Shown: one piece after another, positions 42,460-53,737 of the stretch
How positions within the stretch are numbered: position 1 is the stretch's first letter
Layout: each line of letters starts with the position of its first letter
Source of the DNA: Symbiodinium microadriaticum
Lineage: Eukaryota; Sar; Dinophyceae; Suessiales; Symbiodiniaceae
Reading direction: 5' to 3'
NCBI GenBank assembly: GCA_001939145.1
Contig: LSRX01000007.1
Span: forward strand, 1,716,474 to 1,780,473
DNA length: 64,000 nt
The notes under the pieces: model-generated
What the model saw: the letters and a program-made list of their open reading frames with translations, nothing else
Told to the model about the DNA's origin: nothing
The model's database searches: none
Translations under genes and position numbers: made by a program

Positions 42460-42802
42460 ACCACTGCTTACTTCCATACAGATGTATGCTTACACATGTA
42501 CATGCGCATGTACCCTAAACCAATCGACTGAACACACAGGTGTAGGTGAGTATATGTATATGTATATACAAATGTATCCGTATACATAAGACATGTACCT
42601 ATGTCCGCGAATGGAAGTTTAGTTAGCTATGTCTCTGTCCATGTCTCATTCAACCTGTCGATGTATCTATCTATCTATCTACCTATCTGCCCGCCTGCCC
42701 ACCCATCCGTCCATCTATGTGCTCGTATATTTATATATTATATAACTATGTATACATACACATGCACATATAAACCAACAACAATGTGTGTGTGTGTGTG
42801 CA
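42460..42802 (+). repeat. Microsatellite-rich patch
   Basis: A mix of TGTA/TATA runs, a (TATC)n tract near 42664-42684 and a (TG)n run at about 42785-42801. More AT-rich than its surroundings and without a supported gene. Confidence 0.8.
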
Positions 42803-43335
42803 TCTCTGCATATTTCAAGTGGTCGCGTCAGCTGCGTTTGTCTAGTCGTACGCGATTTGCAGGGGTGATTCCTGAAGGCTTCTCTTAGTCTCTTTCGCAC
42901 GTCCGAGCGATCAATATGAAAAATGCAGTTGAACTTCAGAATGTTTCCTACCAGCTTCGCGAAGCTGCAGCTCCAAAAGTCCGTGAACCTGGAACCTCAA
43001 GGTGACTGTTTAGCACTCGCTCTCGACCGCGTCAGGCGAGGTATGGGGAAGCCGGGACTGACTCAAGCTCATACTTTATGGAGGTCTGACAATTCGAAAG
43101 AGTATGGAAAAAGAATCCCATTTTCATCCGGATAGTCGTACTGGAACTACAACCCCCCTTGAGTCTGCATGTTCTTGCCCTGCCTCCGGCCCGGCATATC
43201 CGTGCGCCATGGCGTGGCCGGGTGAAGGTCGGGGGCTCCTAAGAGCCTTTGAAGCTTCAGGGCTTGCATTGCTCCTAACGCCTCCCAGGCGCTACAGCTT
43301 CCAAAGTTCGCGCACTTCTTAAAGAACCTAGGGAC

Positions 43336-43863
43336 CTAGTTGAACTTACCCCCCCCAATCGCACCGAACTGAACTGCCAAGTCTCTGCTCAGTTTGTCAC
43401 AGCTTGAAAGGAGAGTCGAGAAAAGAGTGGATTTCCGCCTCTTGGCCTCGTACACGTGCTTGATTCCATGTGCCTCAGGCCTATGAAACATCTTGGTTAC
43501 GGGCATGCATGCAGGAACGTTCCTGTGGGCCAAACTGCACGTGGAGCACATAGACCCCATGCTGCAACACGCAGCCAAGCAACACATAAACACTGTATCT
43601 GAAGAAGAATCGCCCAAGCCTCTCAGCTTGTGGTAACTGGTATCTGTGCAAGTGAACCCAGCACCACCGCTTGTGAGGATAGGCGAGGTGCCTACGCAGC
43701 AATATCCTGCAAGAGTCTTCCAATCACCGAGCCTTCTGCCAATGCAGTACCAATAGAAGCGCAACGCCAGAACCAGAAAACACATCCCGAACATTCTTTG
43801 GTGGGGTCGCCTGGTTTTGACGGGAGCACCGCGGACCCAGGTCTGCTCACAGAGACCCCCCAA
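43336..43863 (-). CDS. Possible exon(s), Cys-rich frame
   Basis: A 175-codon frame reads MFGMCFLVLALRFYWYCIGR, GFTCTDTSYHKLRGLGDSSS and KSTLFSTLLSSCDKLSRDLA. A second minus-strand frame (43481-43723) overlaps it. Probably exons in more than one frame; the borders are not clear. Confidence 0.35.
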   Translation of the reverse strand: MGGLCEQTWVRGAPVKTRRPHQRMFGMCFLVLALRFYWYCIGRRLGDWKTLAGYCCVGTSPILTSGGAGFTCTDTSYHKLRGLGDSSSDTVFMCCLAACCSMGSMCSTCSLAHRNVPACMPVTKMFHRPEAHGIKHVYEAKRRKSTLFSTLLSSCDKLSRDLAVQFGAIGGGKFN

Positions 43864-44338
43864 ACCTCAGCCGCAGGGCGACGCTGATGCAAACAATCCC
43901 CAAAACCCCAGAGCATCTCGACAGAGGACTCTAGCAGCAACCGAATGCTAGAGGGAAACCCGTGTGCTAAGGACGGAGCAAATTGCGCAGTCCTTGGACG
44001 AAGGCTTCAGCTTTCAGTTGAAGGAGTCTCAAGGGCTTTCTGCCTGGAACAAGCCTCAATAGGCATGAGCCCAAGAACTGTGGGAAGCCCAAACCCAAAC
44101 TCCACCCTCAGCTGCCCATCGACTTTTGCACAGTAACAAAAGCACATCAATTTTTAACTTGTTGTGCTTCCTTGGCGAAGGTTTTTGTGGGTGCAATGCC
44201 ATATGAATTCCAGCTTTAGGCTCCACGGCCTCGAGCTCCGGCACCTGCAGGAAGGCGCCTTTCACCCCCGGGCCCTGGCGCTCGAAGCCTCGGAAGAGCT
44301 CAGAGCCCCCTCGAAACAGGGGGGGCTCTCTCTCTCCC

Positions 44339-44341
<3 letters not shown>

Positions 44342-44369
<28 letters not shown>
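44342..44369 (+). repeat. (CT)n microsatellite
   Basis: A CT run followed by CGGCTTTTTAAG and TTCAAG, so it has the form of a plus-strand 3-prime splice site. A plus-strand frame follows (VLQTQQQKSSFRMIRDLSFS), but minus-strand frames overlap. Confidence 0.9.
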
Positions 44370-44372
<3 letters not shown>

Positions 44373-45829
44373 CGGCTTTTTAAGTCTCTTCAAGGTCTTG
44401 CAAACCCAGCAACAAAAATCTTCATTCAGGATGATCCGTGATCTGAGCTTCTCTTTCCTTTCTGGACCCGGGGCCTCAGCCTCAGCCCCTTTTTTTGGGG
44501 TCCTGGCTGAGGACGCTCTCTGGCGTTGGCTTCGCAGGCACGGTAAAGCCCTTGTCTTGCTGCAGATGTTGTTCTGTGCACATGCCTAAAGCGCCGTGGG
44601 CGCTTCACGAAGACACTGTTGCCAGCTACATCTGCGCTCTCCGAATCTGCAGCCGTGCCTTGCAGAGCCCCAAAGCCCGTGGCCATGGCCCCTCAAAGAA
44701 ACCCTGCAGAGAAACCCACTGAGAAATGAAGTAAACCTCGAAGTCCCTAAACCCAAAAAACGCGGAAACTCACGTAGCTCCCTCTCCAGAAAGCTTGCTC
44801 CCTGAGCCATGGTACTCGCCACCGCCTCGGCAGCATCGCTCTGCTTGGCAGAGGCCGGGGCCGTGCTCGGAGGAGGCAGGTTGTGAAGGCAGCCTGACGA
44901 TTCGAATGCTGCACCTCGAACCCTGAAGCCTGTTCTGTTCTTGAATGAAGCTTGATTTCTTCAAATTCTGTCTGGGGCCTCTACTTCTTCGTGCTATGAG
45001 GCCTTTCCGGTATCGGAAGGAAGTCGACTTGGTGGCCTGCCCAGGTTGCCAGCCGGCGTAGAGCCTGGCAAAGCGAAATGTCAGCACGACGGCCTCTACA
45101 AATGTCTCCTATAGGGGATCTGAACGGAGCAAGGCTTCAGTTGTAGGAGGCCGGAGAGGAGACGATTCTCAGTGCCCAGTGCATTTCAAAAGAGCAGCTC
45201 TGTCCTCCAGCTGCTCGGCCGGAATCGTCGCTCCCTCGCCGGCGGGGCCCTTTCTCCATGCCAGCCGCACTGTGCCTTCCCAGCATCGGCGTGATGGACA
45301 ACGCAGTCTGAAATCGGGACGTCTACACAGACTGTGATCTCGCGAATGTGCATTCACACAGAGCATGTAATACTGACCAAAAAAGGCCCTGAAGGCGCAC
45401 AAGCCTTTACTGCACCAAAGAGCCCGCAAGAGCTAAGACTCCATTAAAATTGAAACAGAGCCATAACAGACTGTGGAGCGAGATGCTGAGTATAAGACAG
45501 ACAACAAGTGAAACTGGAGCAACACAAGCCTACAAGTGGGAAGTGCTCAACTGCGCCATAGAGTGCAAACTTGCAAGGCAGCTTGGCAATTATATTCAAT
45601 TGCTTTTCACAAATCGGAGTCAGCTCAAGAGGCCTCTTTTCTGTTGCAGCGTGCCTCCACTTGGGGCAAGGAGGCTACGAGCTAAAGACTCTGAAATGCT
45701 AGCAATGCCCACCTGCACCTCCTTCTGTGCTGCGCTCGACGCAGCTCAGGGCCTGGATGGAGTGCTCTGCGCCTGAGGCAGACCCGGAGGCCTAAAGGCC
45801 TAAAGGGGGCTGCAGGACAAACAGCCGTC

Positions 45830-46303
45830 TCAAAGACGAAAGTGCACGTCTCCGAAGGGGCCGGGACCCGCCGTGCGCTGAGCAATCTCTACTCTGGGCT
45901 TGACGGTTACTCTGCCCCACTTTGTCAGGTCCCAGGGGCCAAAGGTCTGCTCGTTCCGCAACAAGGCCCAGCATCGGAGGCAGCCTGGCCCCGAAGCGGA
46001 GAAAGGGAGCGTAAGGGAACAGGGACCAGCCTGGCCTCGATTCTCACCAGGGGCAAAACGGAAAAGCGTTTCCGACTTCAAGCAGCGGAACCTGTCCGTC
46101 GCAACGGGATCAGCTTCTCTTGTTTGGGCTTCTGTCTTTAAGGCAAGGCAAGGTTTGAGCCCCTCATGAGCGTTAGCCGCCTTAGCCTTAGATAGCTGGT
46201 AAAGGAGATGGATATCTCCTAGCATTTCGGAGGCGGATCTGCTAGACTTGCTGCGTCCCGGTCCAGTTTGGAATCTCCGGCGCTCGATCGTGAAGCGGAG
46301 CAC
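45830..46303 (-). CDS. Possible exon(s)
   Basis: A 157-codon frame reads RSASEMLGDIHLLYQLSKAK, DPVATDRFRCLKSETLFRFA and RNEQTFGPWDLTKWGRVTVK. Stop-free with good residue balance. Confidence 0.4.
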   Translation of the reverse strand: MLRFTIERRRFQTGPGRSKSSRSASEMLGDIHLLYQLSKAKAANAHEGLKPCLALKTEAQTREADPVATDRFRCLKSETLFRFAPGENRGQAGPCSLTLPFSASGPGCLRCWALLRNEQTFGPWDLTKWGRVTVKPRVEIAQRTAGPGPFGDVHFRL

Positions 46304-46616
46304 CCTCGCGTCTAAAGTCTGCAGGCAAGCGGCTGCACAACTTTGCAGCTGGGTTCATCAGCCTCCGGTCTTTATGGCCCCACTCCGGCAAGGCTTCTGC
46401 GAGTTCGTGTTCGATTGTTGGATCACTGGGACTTCTGACCTGTCTCGATTGCTGGCGCCCCAAGCGCCAAGACCGACAAACGAAGGTCGGGCTCTTACCA
46501 CTAGGGCAGACAAAATGTCTCACGACATGCCAGAATGTTCCCAGTCCGCGGATTTGACTTCCAAGGAACACTTCGAGGAATTTCAGCTTGACGAAGCACT
46601 TTCCTGGAAGTTTCAC
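46242..46616 (-). CDS. Possible exon(s)
   Basis: A 124-codon frame reads CFVKLKFLEVFLGSQIRGLG and SDPTIEHELAEALPEWGHKD. It ends just upstream of, and overlaps slightly with, the 45830-46303 frame, so the two may be neighbouring exons. Confidence 0.35.
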   Translation of the reverse strand: MKLPGKCFVKLKFLEVFLGSQIRGLGTFWHVVRHFVCPSGKSPTFVCRSWRLGRQQSRQVRSPSDPTIEHELAEALPEWGHKDRRLMNPAAKLCSRLPADFRREGAPLHDRAPEIPNWTGTQQV

Positions 46617-46678
46617 TGGATCGCAGGGATCGCGTGTATCTCACATGCTTGGCAGACTGGGAGTTGAACATGCAGCTC

Positions 46679-46933
46679 CTACAGCAGATCTCCCTCCTCC
46701 CTCCCAGGTTGCGAACTACTCATATTTCGAAGAACTCTACCCAGAACAACCCGATCTGCGCATGTCCTGCCAGTCCCCTTCCATGCAGCTGGCAGCTCGC
46801 AGTCCTCGCAGGGAGATGAGAGCCACAGCTCAAGCTCGCGAAGGATTGCTGCCTGCTGGAGTGCATCGTCTCCTCGTACGAAGCGCTTTCTCGAAGCGTG
46901 CCAAGGCAGTAAAGGCACGATGAGGCAAATCAA
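46679..46933 (-). CDS. Possible exon
   Basis: An 84-codon frame reads SRKRFVRGDDALQQAAILRE, ELWLSSPCEDCELPAAWKG and DRVVLGRVLRNMSSSQ. Leucine-rich helices; unknown product. Confidence 0.4.
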   Translation of the reverse strand: MICLIVPLLPWHASRKRFVRGDDALQQAAILRELELWLSSPCEDCELPAAWKGTGRTCADRVVLGRVLRNMSSSQPGREEGDLL

Positions 46934-47283
46934 AAGCCACAGCTCTTTCCGGAGAAGCCCTCTGCTTGCCGGTAGACTTCAAGAGCATTCGGGCATCCTC
47001 GGGTTTAAGAGGCTAGAGTCTTGGTCCCATCTGAGGCCCGGTCCATGGGAAGCGCGGCAACTGCAACGTGATGGCCGATGGAACCTGCAGGTTTTTTAAA
47101 GCCAATCTTTGGAGGAGCTTTCTGTCAAGGGCCATAGATGATGAAGTGCAGCTGCCAGTGAGGGCCGTGAGGGCTCAGGCCCCATTCCCAGCCTTGCACT
47201 TCAACCTCGACGCCAAGGCTTCCATTGACCACACTGGGCGACACAGACAGACCTAAGAAACGGTGCCGCAGATGCAAAGAAGG

Positions 47284-47928
47284 TTAGGTTATCGCTTTGG
47301 TGGCTGCATCCCAAATTCTGCTGAAGTGGCTCAGCTGCTCCTTGCCCGTGTCGCAGCGAGGATAGGCGACAGGGACTCCTTCAGATGTGAGGTCTGGTTG
47401 AGATGGTGCTGTAGTGAGTCTTGCAGCTGCGGTTCTGCAGAAGCATCTTAGACCCTTCTGGTAGAATCGGTCATTCCTCTTTGCAGCGCCGCATTGTTGC
47501 TCCAGTCGTGAATCTCTTTGCGAAGCTTGAGAAGCGTATCTACCTAAGCTCAAAGCCAACATTGCAAGGCTGGCTCTGGATGGCTGCTTTGGCAAACTAG
47601 CAGAAATTGCATTTGCAGCAAAGCGGCGGCGCATTTGGCACAAGCGTCCTTGAGTTCCAGAATGCCGGGTAGCGTTTTGTTGCTCAGAGGTGTCCCATTG
47701 GGCCAGAGCACCGAATTCGGCTCGACAAAGGGCCCTTGAGAACTTGAGGCCTTCAGCCACGAGGGCCCCGGCACCGGCCACTTGCAGCTTCGGAGCGTAG
47801 CCAGTCCGCTGCTCAAGCAGCTTCGAGTGGTCACGCGCATTATCCTCATTGACCTGGGCTCCGCAGGCGGCATCGGTCATACTGTCCAGCCCGGTACACC
47901 AGAATTGGGAGCAGCCCGAACCAATCAC
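47284..47928 (-). CDS. Possible exon(s), two frames
   Basis: A 214-codon frame reads ARDHSKLLEQRTGYAPKLQV and ALVAEGLKFSRALCRAEFGA. A second frame on the same strand (to 47550) reads EPNSVLWPNGTPLSNKTLPG and DACAKCAAALLQMQFLLVCQ and looks just as real. They probably represent consecutive exons or a frame slip near 47700. Confidence 0.4.
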   Translation of the reverse strand: MIGSGCSQFWCTGLDSMTDAACGAQVNEDNARDHSKLLEQRTGYAPKLQVAGAGALVAEGLKFSRALCRAEFGALAQWDTSEQQNATRHSGTQGRLCQMRRRFAANAISASLPKQPSRASLAMLALSLGRYASQASQRDSRLEQQCGAAKRNDRFYQKGLRCFCRTAAARLTTAPSQPDLTSEGVPVAYPRCDTGKEQLSHFSRIWDAATKAIT

Positions 47929-48344
47929 AACCCGGAGTAGACCCGGTAATGATCCTACCCAAGGTCTGACTGCTTATGGTCCGGTCCCAGAGGCATGCTG
48001 GTAGCCAGTGCGAAGATCCGGATTTAAGCAGACGTCGCACTGGTATCCGCCGTGCTGCAGCCACGCCTCATCTCTAGTTTCGCTCTTCAGGCAGTGGCAT
48101 GACAGTGCCCAGTGGTCTCTTGTACTGCGATTACCGACACCCTTTCGATGAGCAAGGTGATGCCTTCGCTTCATTCCAGGGTCACTCACAGTGGCGATGG
48201 TGTCCCCTATTCACGGATTGCTGCCCGCTACGATTTAAGCCCGCTCTCTGGGGCCTTTGGGCATTTGGTGACTTGGGTGTTACCTCGAAATATCTTGAGT
48301 GACATCGCCGGACTGAGTTTTCGCTCATGGGCATGGCTGCAAGT

Positions 48345-48995
48345 TCAATCGGCAGAAGCACGTTCAGAGGCCTCTGTCCGTCTGCCGATGGCTACTATTT
48401 CGGCTATTTGGAAAGGTGCGAACTCCAGTGAAAGTCTGTCAACACTGAACCCAGCAAAACGAGCCCCGCAGGCATTTTGCACTGCGGGCACAACCCAACC
48501 TGGTGCGGCCGAGTGGCAGGAGTGGGGAGCGGGTTCATCCAATGCAGCCTGAGCATTCACAGGAAGGGGCGCGTGCCAATTTCGGAGGGTAAACATGTTG
48601 GGGAACGACGAGAGATATTCCAGGGCTGAAGGCTTCAGCTTGCAGTGGTGTGATGACGCTGGGAACTTTCGTGGGACGTGCCTTTCAAAATTGCTGAAGG
48701 CACCCCGCAGGCAGGGTTTGTTGGACGTCCAGGATGTTGCTGTCACGGCTCGGTAACTTATTACCCCTAGAAGCTGTATGTCGCGTAGATTGAGGATACG
48801 ACGATATGATACAACAACAGAAGCGACAATCTGCAGCAGAGTTTCTGGAGACTCCCGATTCCAGTCAAGCGGCCGAATCAAACCCTCTTTCTCATGCTGG
48901 ATCATGATCTGCTCCACCCCTTCCAGCATCGTTCCCAACCTGCCAGATTCAGAAACTCTGCTAGGTCTCTGCAGGGCGCCACCCTGCATCAACAT
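48345..48995 (-). CDS. Long open frame, probable exon(s)
   Basis: A 216-codon frame reads GTMLEGVEQIMIQHEKEGLI, SPETLLQIVASVVVSYRRIL and FSVDRLSLEFAPFQIAEIVA. It is one of the longest stop-free minus frames in the window. The plus strand is also open at 48112-48552. Unknown product. Confidence 0.45.
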   Translation of the reverse strand: MLMQGGALQRPSRVSESGRLGTMLEGVEQIMIQHEKEGLIRPLDWNRESPETLLQIVASVVVSYRRILNLRDIQLLGVISYRAVTATSWTSNKPCLRGAFSNFERHVPRKFPASSHHCKLKPSALEYLSSFPNMFTLRNWHAPLPVNAQAALDEPAPHSCHSAAPGWVVPAVQNACGARFAGFSVDRLSLEFAPFQIAEIVAIGRRTEASERASAD

Positions 48996-50688
48996 GAAAA
49001 CGAATTAGCCCTCTGGCTCAAGCACGTGGAACAACACCCGGGGGCTGCTTTACTCTCCAGGTAGCTGGGGACTTCGGCATGGATTCTGACAGACTCAGAT
49101 TCTCTAAGCATCACGCTTTCATGGAAACTCTTCGCACCTTGCAGTTCTTTTTTTTGGTGCAGCTGCACGTGTACATCTATATGTGTATTTGTGTTCCTCA
49201 AGAACGAGTACTCCACATGCCCTGCAATGCGCCAGCGGAATCCCATCGAGACATCTCCGGCTTGCAGTAAGTGCTAGTATAAATTGGAAGGCTAGGGTGT
49301 CAGCCGAAAGTGGGAGACCAAAAAACAAGAGACAAAAGCACAATAACAAGTGAAGAGCACACCGGACGTGCATAGAATCCCATAATTACCAAGCGCGACA
49401 ACGACAGTCACTGAGCTCTGCTTGCTGGGCATTCTGCCGTGCTAGAGCTTTGCTTGAGCCGCGTTGCCTCTCATCCTTGAGCGGCTCCTTGGGCCAGGAG
49501 TGACGAAAATCCAGAGACCTGCGTGAAGACTCGGACATGCCTGAGACGGCGCTACACATGCCAACGTGCCTCTGCAGTTGCGGTCGCAGTGTGTATCATC
49601 TGTAACTGTAAGCTTGGCCGTTCAGGACATCTGAGCATCAGCTGTGCCAGCCGTCAGCAGAGCTTAGCTTGGCTCAATATCCAGGGTTTCAGATCCGAAT
49701 CAAAGAGGCTCGAGATCCTTCGATCCAAGTTGAAAAGATTTAGATTTGATTCTGTACTGAACTACGATACCATACGTATCATACTACGTATCCACGCACA
49801 TGTACGTGAATATATAGGCCAGCACACATCCTCACTCTCTCTGTCTGTCGCAAAGGATCAAGGAGAAGGAGCGACCCTTCCCCCCCCATAATCTTGCTTG
49901 CTCCAGGTTTCAGGTGGGAGCATCGGAGCATCCCTCCCACCCCCCNCCCCTACTCTTCTTCCACGCAGCCAAAGAAGCACGGCATCCTGTACCCCGCGGG
50001 CACGCGAACGAGCCCTGGTTTCCGCTGTTCGAGGTGTGAAAGCTGTGATCGAGGAGGGTCAGCTCTCTCTCTCTCTCTCCCACTGGTTGTCGGGCGCCCG
50101 ATTGCCTGCGCACACAGTCAATCCACCGCATCAGCGCGCTGCCGTTCCTTGCAGGCAAGCCAGAAGCTGATAGTTTCGGTTTGGGGGGGGGGGGCAGGAA
50201 CTACGGTCGGCATCATGCACCGAGCAAGTGCTTTCGATTCATGACCCCAAGTGGTCGCCGATGTGGTGTCCATGTCCCTCGCCTGTCTACAACAAGATAC
50301 CCATCAAGCACTCCCACCGACTCGCGGACTTGTTCCTGGGTACAAAGACCGAGAAGCAGATGTACCAACACAAAGAGACTGAGACCCCTTTGAAGAGATG
50401 TCAGAAAAGCAGCCCCCAAGCTCCGCTGCTGAAGTCTTGGGCCAGGGAGCTCCCGACTGGGACGAGCATACAGGAACTGCAGCAGATGTGTGAAATGAAT
50501 CCTCGGCAGAGCACCGACGCGGCTTCCGCTCTCCTCTTTCTGAAGGCTCTGGGAAGAGCCCAGAAGGCTTCGAACGAAACGCACTGTCTCACAAAATGGG
50601 GACATGTGAGTGCTCTTTCCCAGAAAGGCCCCCCCAAACATCCAAAGATGTTTGGGGTTCCAGGAGTCTAGGCCTCATCGCCTGCGAC

Positions 50689-50773
50689 CTTCGGGCCTCT
50701 CGGAGCGCAGCCTCGTGGACTCCAGATGAAGAGGTTCCACTTCTTCCACCCGGTCCATCAGCATGGCCACATC
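50689..50773 (-). CDS. Short exon of an unknown gene
   Basis: A CTGCAG acceptor opens DVAMLMDRVEEVEPLHLEST and RLRSERPE, ending at GTCGCA. It is a classic internal-exon shape with an acidic helix. The plus strand at 50228-50671 is also protein-like (FLGTKTEKQMYQHKETETPL), so the local strand is uncertain. Confidence 0.4.
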
Positions 50774-51850
50774 CTGCAGAGAACCAGACGTTGGGAGGGA
50801 CGTGCTGCTGCCAGCCCCAAAGCTCAAGCCACCCATCCCACGCTGCCTTCAGCACCTTTCGCACACACAAAGGGCTGGAGAAGCACGACGCGATCCGTGC
50901 GACTTCGACCTCAGCCATAAGTCATGGGCCGGGGTTGGCTACGATGGAGATCGCAGTGCTCCAAACTGACCAGACAGGATCGGTAAGGTGAAGCATCAGG
51001 ACACTCAAGAGAAGTCGAAAGATTCATGATCTCAGCTTGGGACAGTGTCTGTGGCCACCAATCGCAGCATCCACGGGAAAACCACATTATTTTCCGCCTC
51101 CTGCTGCGTCTTCCCAAGCCCACGTCGAGTTAAGATGGGGCTTTTTTTTGGCACTTCTTTTGCATCGACACGCTTAGTCCTGTCTTTGAGCTGGGCTCAG
51201 GCTGTCTCAGAAGGAGCCTTCCAAAACAACCACACCTCAGCCTGACCCGAAAATTCGTTGAAACTTCTCTATGCCTCACTTGAGCCTAGGATCTCCTAAT
51301 CGCCTAAAAGGAGTCTCCCCCCCACAAACCCCCTTCCTGAAAAATTCTTGAATTCCTCTCCTTCTTCCTCCCGGAAGGCCTGGGCCCGTGCTTCGCCCTG
51401 AGATCCGTTCCCGTCTCCGTCTCCATCTCCGCTCTCCGCCTGGCACAAAAGCACCCTTTAACGCATGGAGCTGAAGATGGGAGAAAGCCTGCGAGGACCG
51501 TAATGACTGGCTAAACTGCTGTGGCGCGAAGGAGATGTGAGGCCTAGAGCCGGCCTTGGCTATGGAGATGTGTTTTCGGGCGAGGAAACGCCCCGCAAAA
51601 GGCAGAGAGTTTGGGCTTTCGGGCGAGTTTCCACAGTTGCCACCGGATGCGGTTTAAAGCTCGCTTAGGTGAGTTGTGGATCATACTCTGCATCGAAAGC
51701 CCGTGTGGGACCTATCAAGCAGCAGTAGGTCTCAATGCCCCCAAGCTAAGCCCATCATCCTCACTAAGTGCACCTCTACCTTTGCCACAGGATCCCATTC
51801 CGCTAAGCTCTCTCTCGTCGCCGTGAGCAATGCAGGTCAGGCGGACGCTC

Positions 51851-52150
51851 TCAGACGACGAGGCCCGGCTTTCCGAAGCCATCCAGCTGAAGCGTTGGGC
51901 CACGCAGTCTGACTTGCGGGGCAGGGGTTGGCCTCTTGGGTGGGACTAGGCTTGAAAGTTTCCACAGAAGCCCTTCGTGCATAGGGCTGCGAGCTCGGCG
52001 AGCTACCGTGTACAATCGGCTGCATGGCCCTTCCAAAATTTCAGCACCATCAGCTCCAAAGCTCTTGGCCAAGAGAATTATAAGGTGCTCCTCTGTGTTC
52101 TGTATGCGCCGGCATGTCATGATCTGACTGGACCGAATCCTTGAATGCAA
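51851..52150 (-). CDS. Possible exon(s)
   Basis: A 99-codon frame reads TEEHLIILLAKSFGADGAEI, CSRLYTVARRARSPMHEGLL and KLSSLVPPKRPTPAP. Good residue mix. Unknown family. Confidence 0.45.
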   Translation of the reverse strand: MHSRIRSSQIMTCRRIQNTEEHLIILLAKSFGADGAEILEGPCSRLYTVARRARSPMHEGLLWKLSSLVPPKRPTPAPQVRLRGPTLQLDGFGKPGLVV

Positions 52151-53737
52151 CTATGTGGAGCAAACCGGCGCTGGCATTTCGAGTTGAAGTACTTGCAGGT
52201 GCCACCCTGTCTGCATGAATGCCTGGTCGAAACCCCAGCAGGAAATCAGATCAAGCACAGCTTCAGCTGGATTGCAAGAACTCTGAGCGATGTCGCTCTG
52301 ACGGCTGAGTGACACGCCGCCGAGTCGGAGGAACTCGCGGGTGTCGGAGGCGAAGAGTCCTTTACATTAACTTCGCCCATCAGGCGAAGCAGTGGGAGGC
52401 TTTGAATTTGTCCGGCCAGAGCAAAACCAGCATCTTGACGACAAGATCTTTGCTGCATTCTTGAACTACTCCTTGAGTGAAGCTGTGGCAGAGCAATGCA
52501 TTAACCTACAGCTCGCCCATAGTCCTCCGGCCATCACTGGGGACCTGGGCCAAACAAGGCTCATGCACACGCTCGCGACAATCATTCGAGGGGCCCCTCG
52601 CAGATGTGAGCCTTGTCTTGAAGCCCGGCAGCCGGGCTTCAAATATCAAAAGAAATCCTCCGCAGCTGTTCAGCTGCAAAACAAGCAAACCTCTCAGCCT
52701 ATATCAAGCCAAAGAAACATAGCAGACCGCAAAAATAGAACCTTGAATAGTGGGATCCTCAATGTTAATGTGGGAGCCCACGCTAAGGAACCTCTAGTTT
52801 TCTGAGGCACCCACATATCGATCAACCCCTTAACATCTGTAGGAACCCCGGCTTCGCCGGTCGTGTGCCGTCCCCTCCGGTGTCGGCGAGGTAAGGATCC
52901 TGTTTCTACCATCCATGAGCTTTCTTTGCGCCGCACCGTGAGAAGAATGATCAACAGGACTAGTCATGAGAGGAAGACGGTGCGTCGTGTTCTGGCTGCA
53001 CCGTGTCATGACCATGGAGGTTGAGGAATCCAAATCTACCATTCGCGAAACAAGCGCGCAGCCTGGAGCCTGGAAGACTGCTTCGAGCTACTACTATCTA
53101 TCTCAAGTCCTAAGTCCCAAGCTCGAGGTCTTTCAAAGTGACCCTCGCAAGAGCAGGAGTTCTGCGGCCTGCCCCAGAGTCCAGGAGAAGCCTTCAAGCA
53201 GGGGCTGTGACTCGTTCCCCCTTTGAGTGGCCGACTACTCAGCTTGTCGGTCTCTCTTCAGATGAAGGATGCCAGCGAAGCGCAATGGAAGCTCGCGACC
53301 CGCAGCCCTCTGATTGCAGGCGTGCCGGAGTTTCATCTGCGCAACTGCCTTTTTGATGGAGCCCTCTCAATTTACGAACACAAACATACTACATACATGC
53401 AGAGCGGTGGTGAAACATGCACCGGCCCTGCCTAGTACGCCAAGGCCGCCGCCCACGCGGTAGACCATGTCCTGACGGGTCGCAGGGTATCTCAGAAACA
53501 GACGGCTACATGTCTGTGGCATGATTTTGAGCTGCAGAGTGACTGCATGCCCTTGCACTTATAGTGGTAGTTTGCTTGCCAGAATATGCAAATCTAGAAA
53601 GGCACACGCCCTACTTGTAGCTCGATGTCGTGCTGTTTGAGATTCCAACAAGGCCATCTATACCAAAATGGAGCCAAAGAGACATGTGCTGTCCGTTCCT
53701 TGGCAGATGCGCTTGATTTGAACATCACGCCTACAGC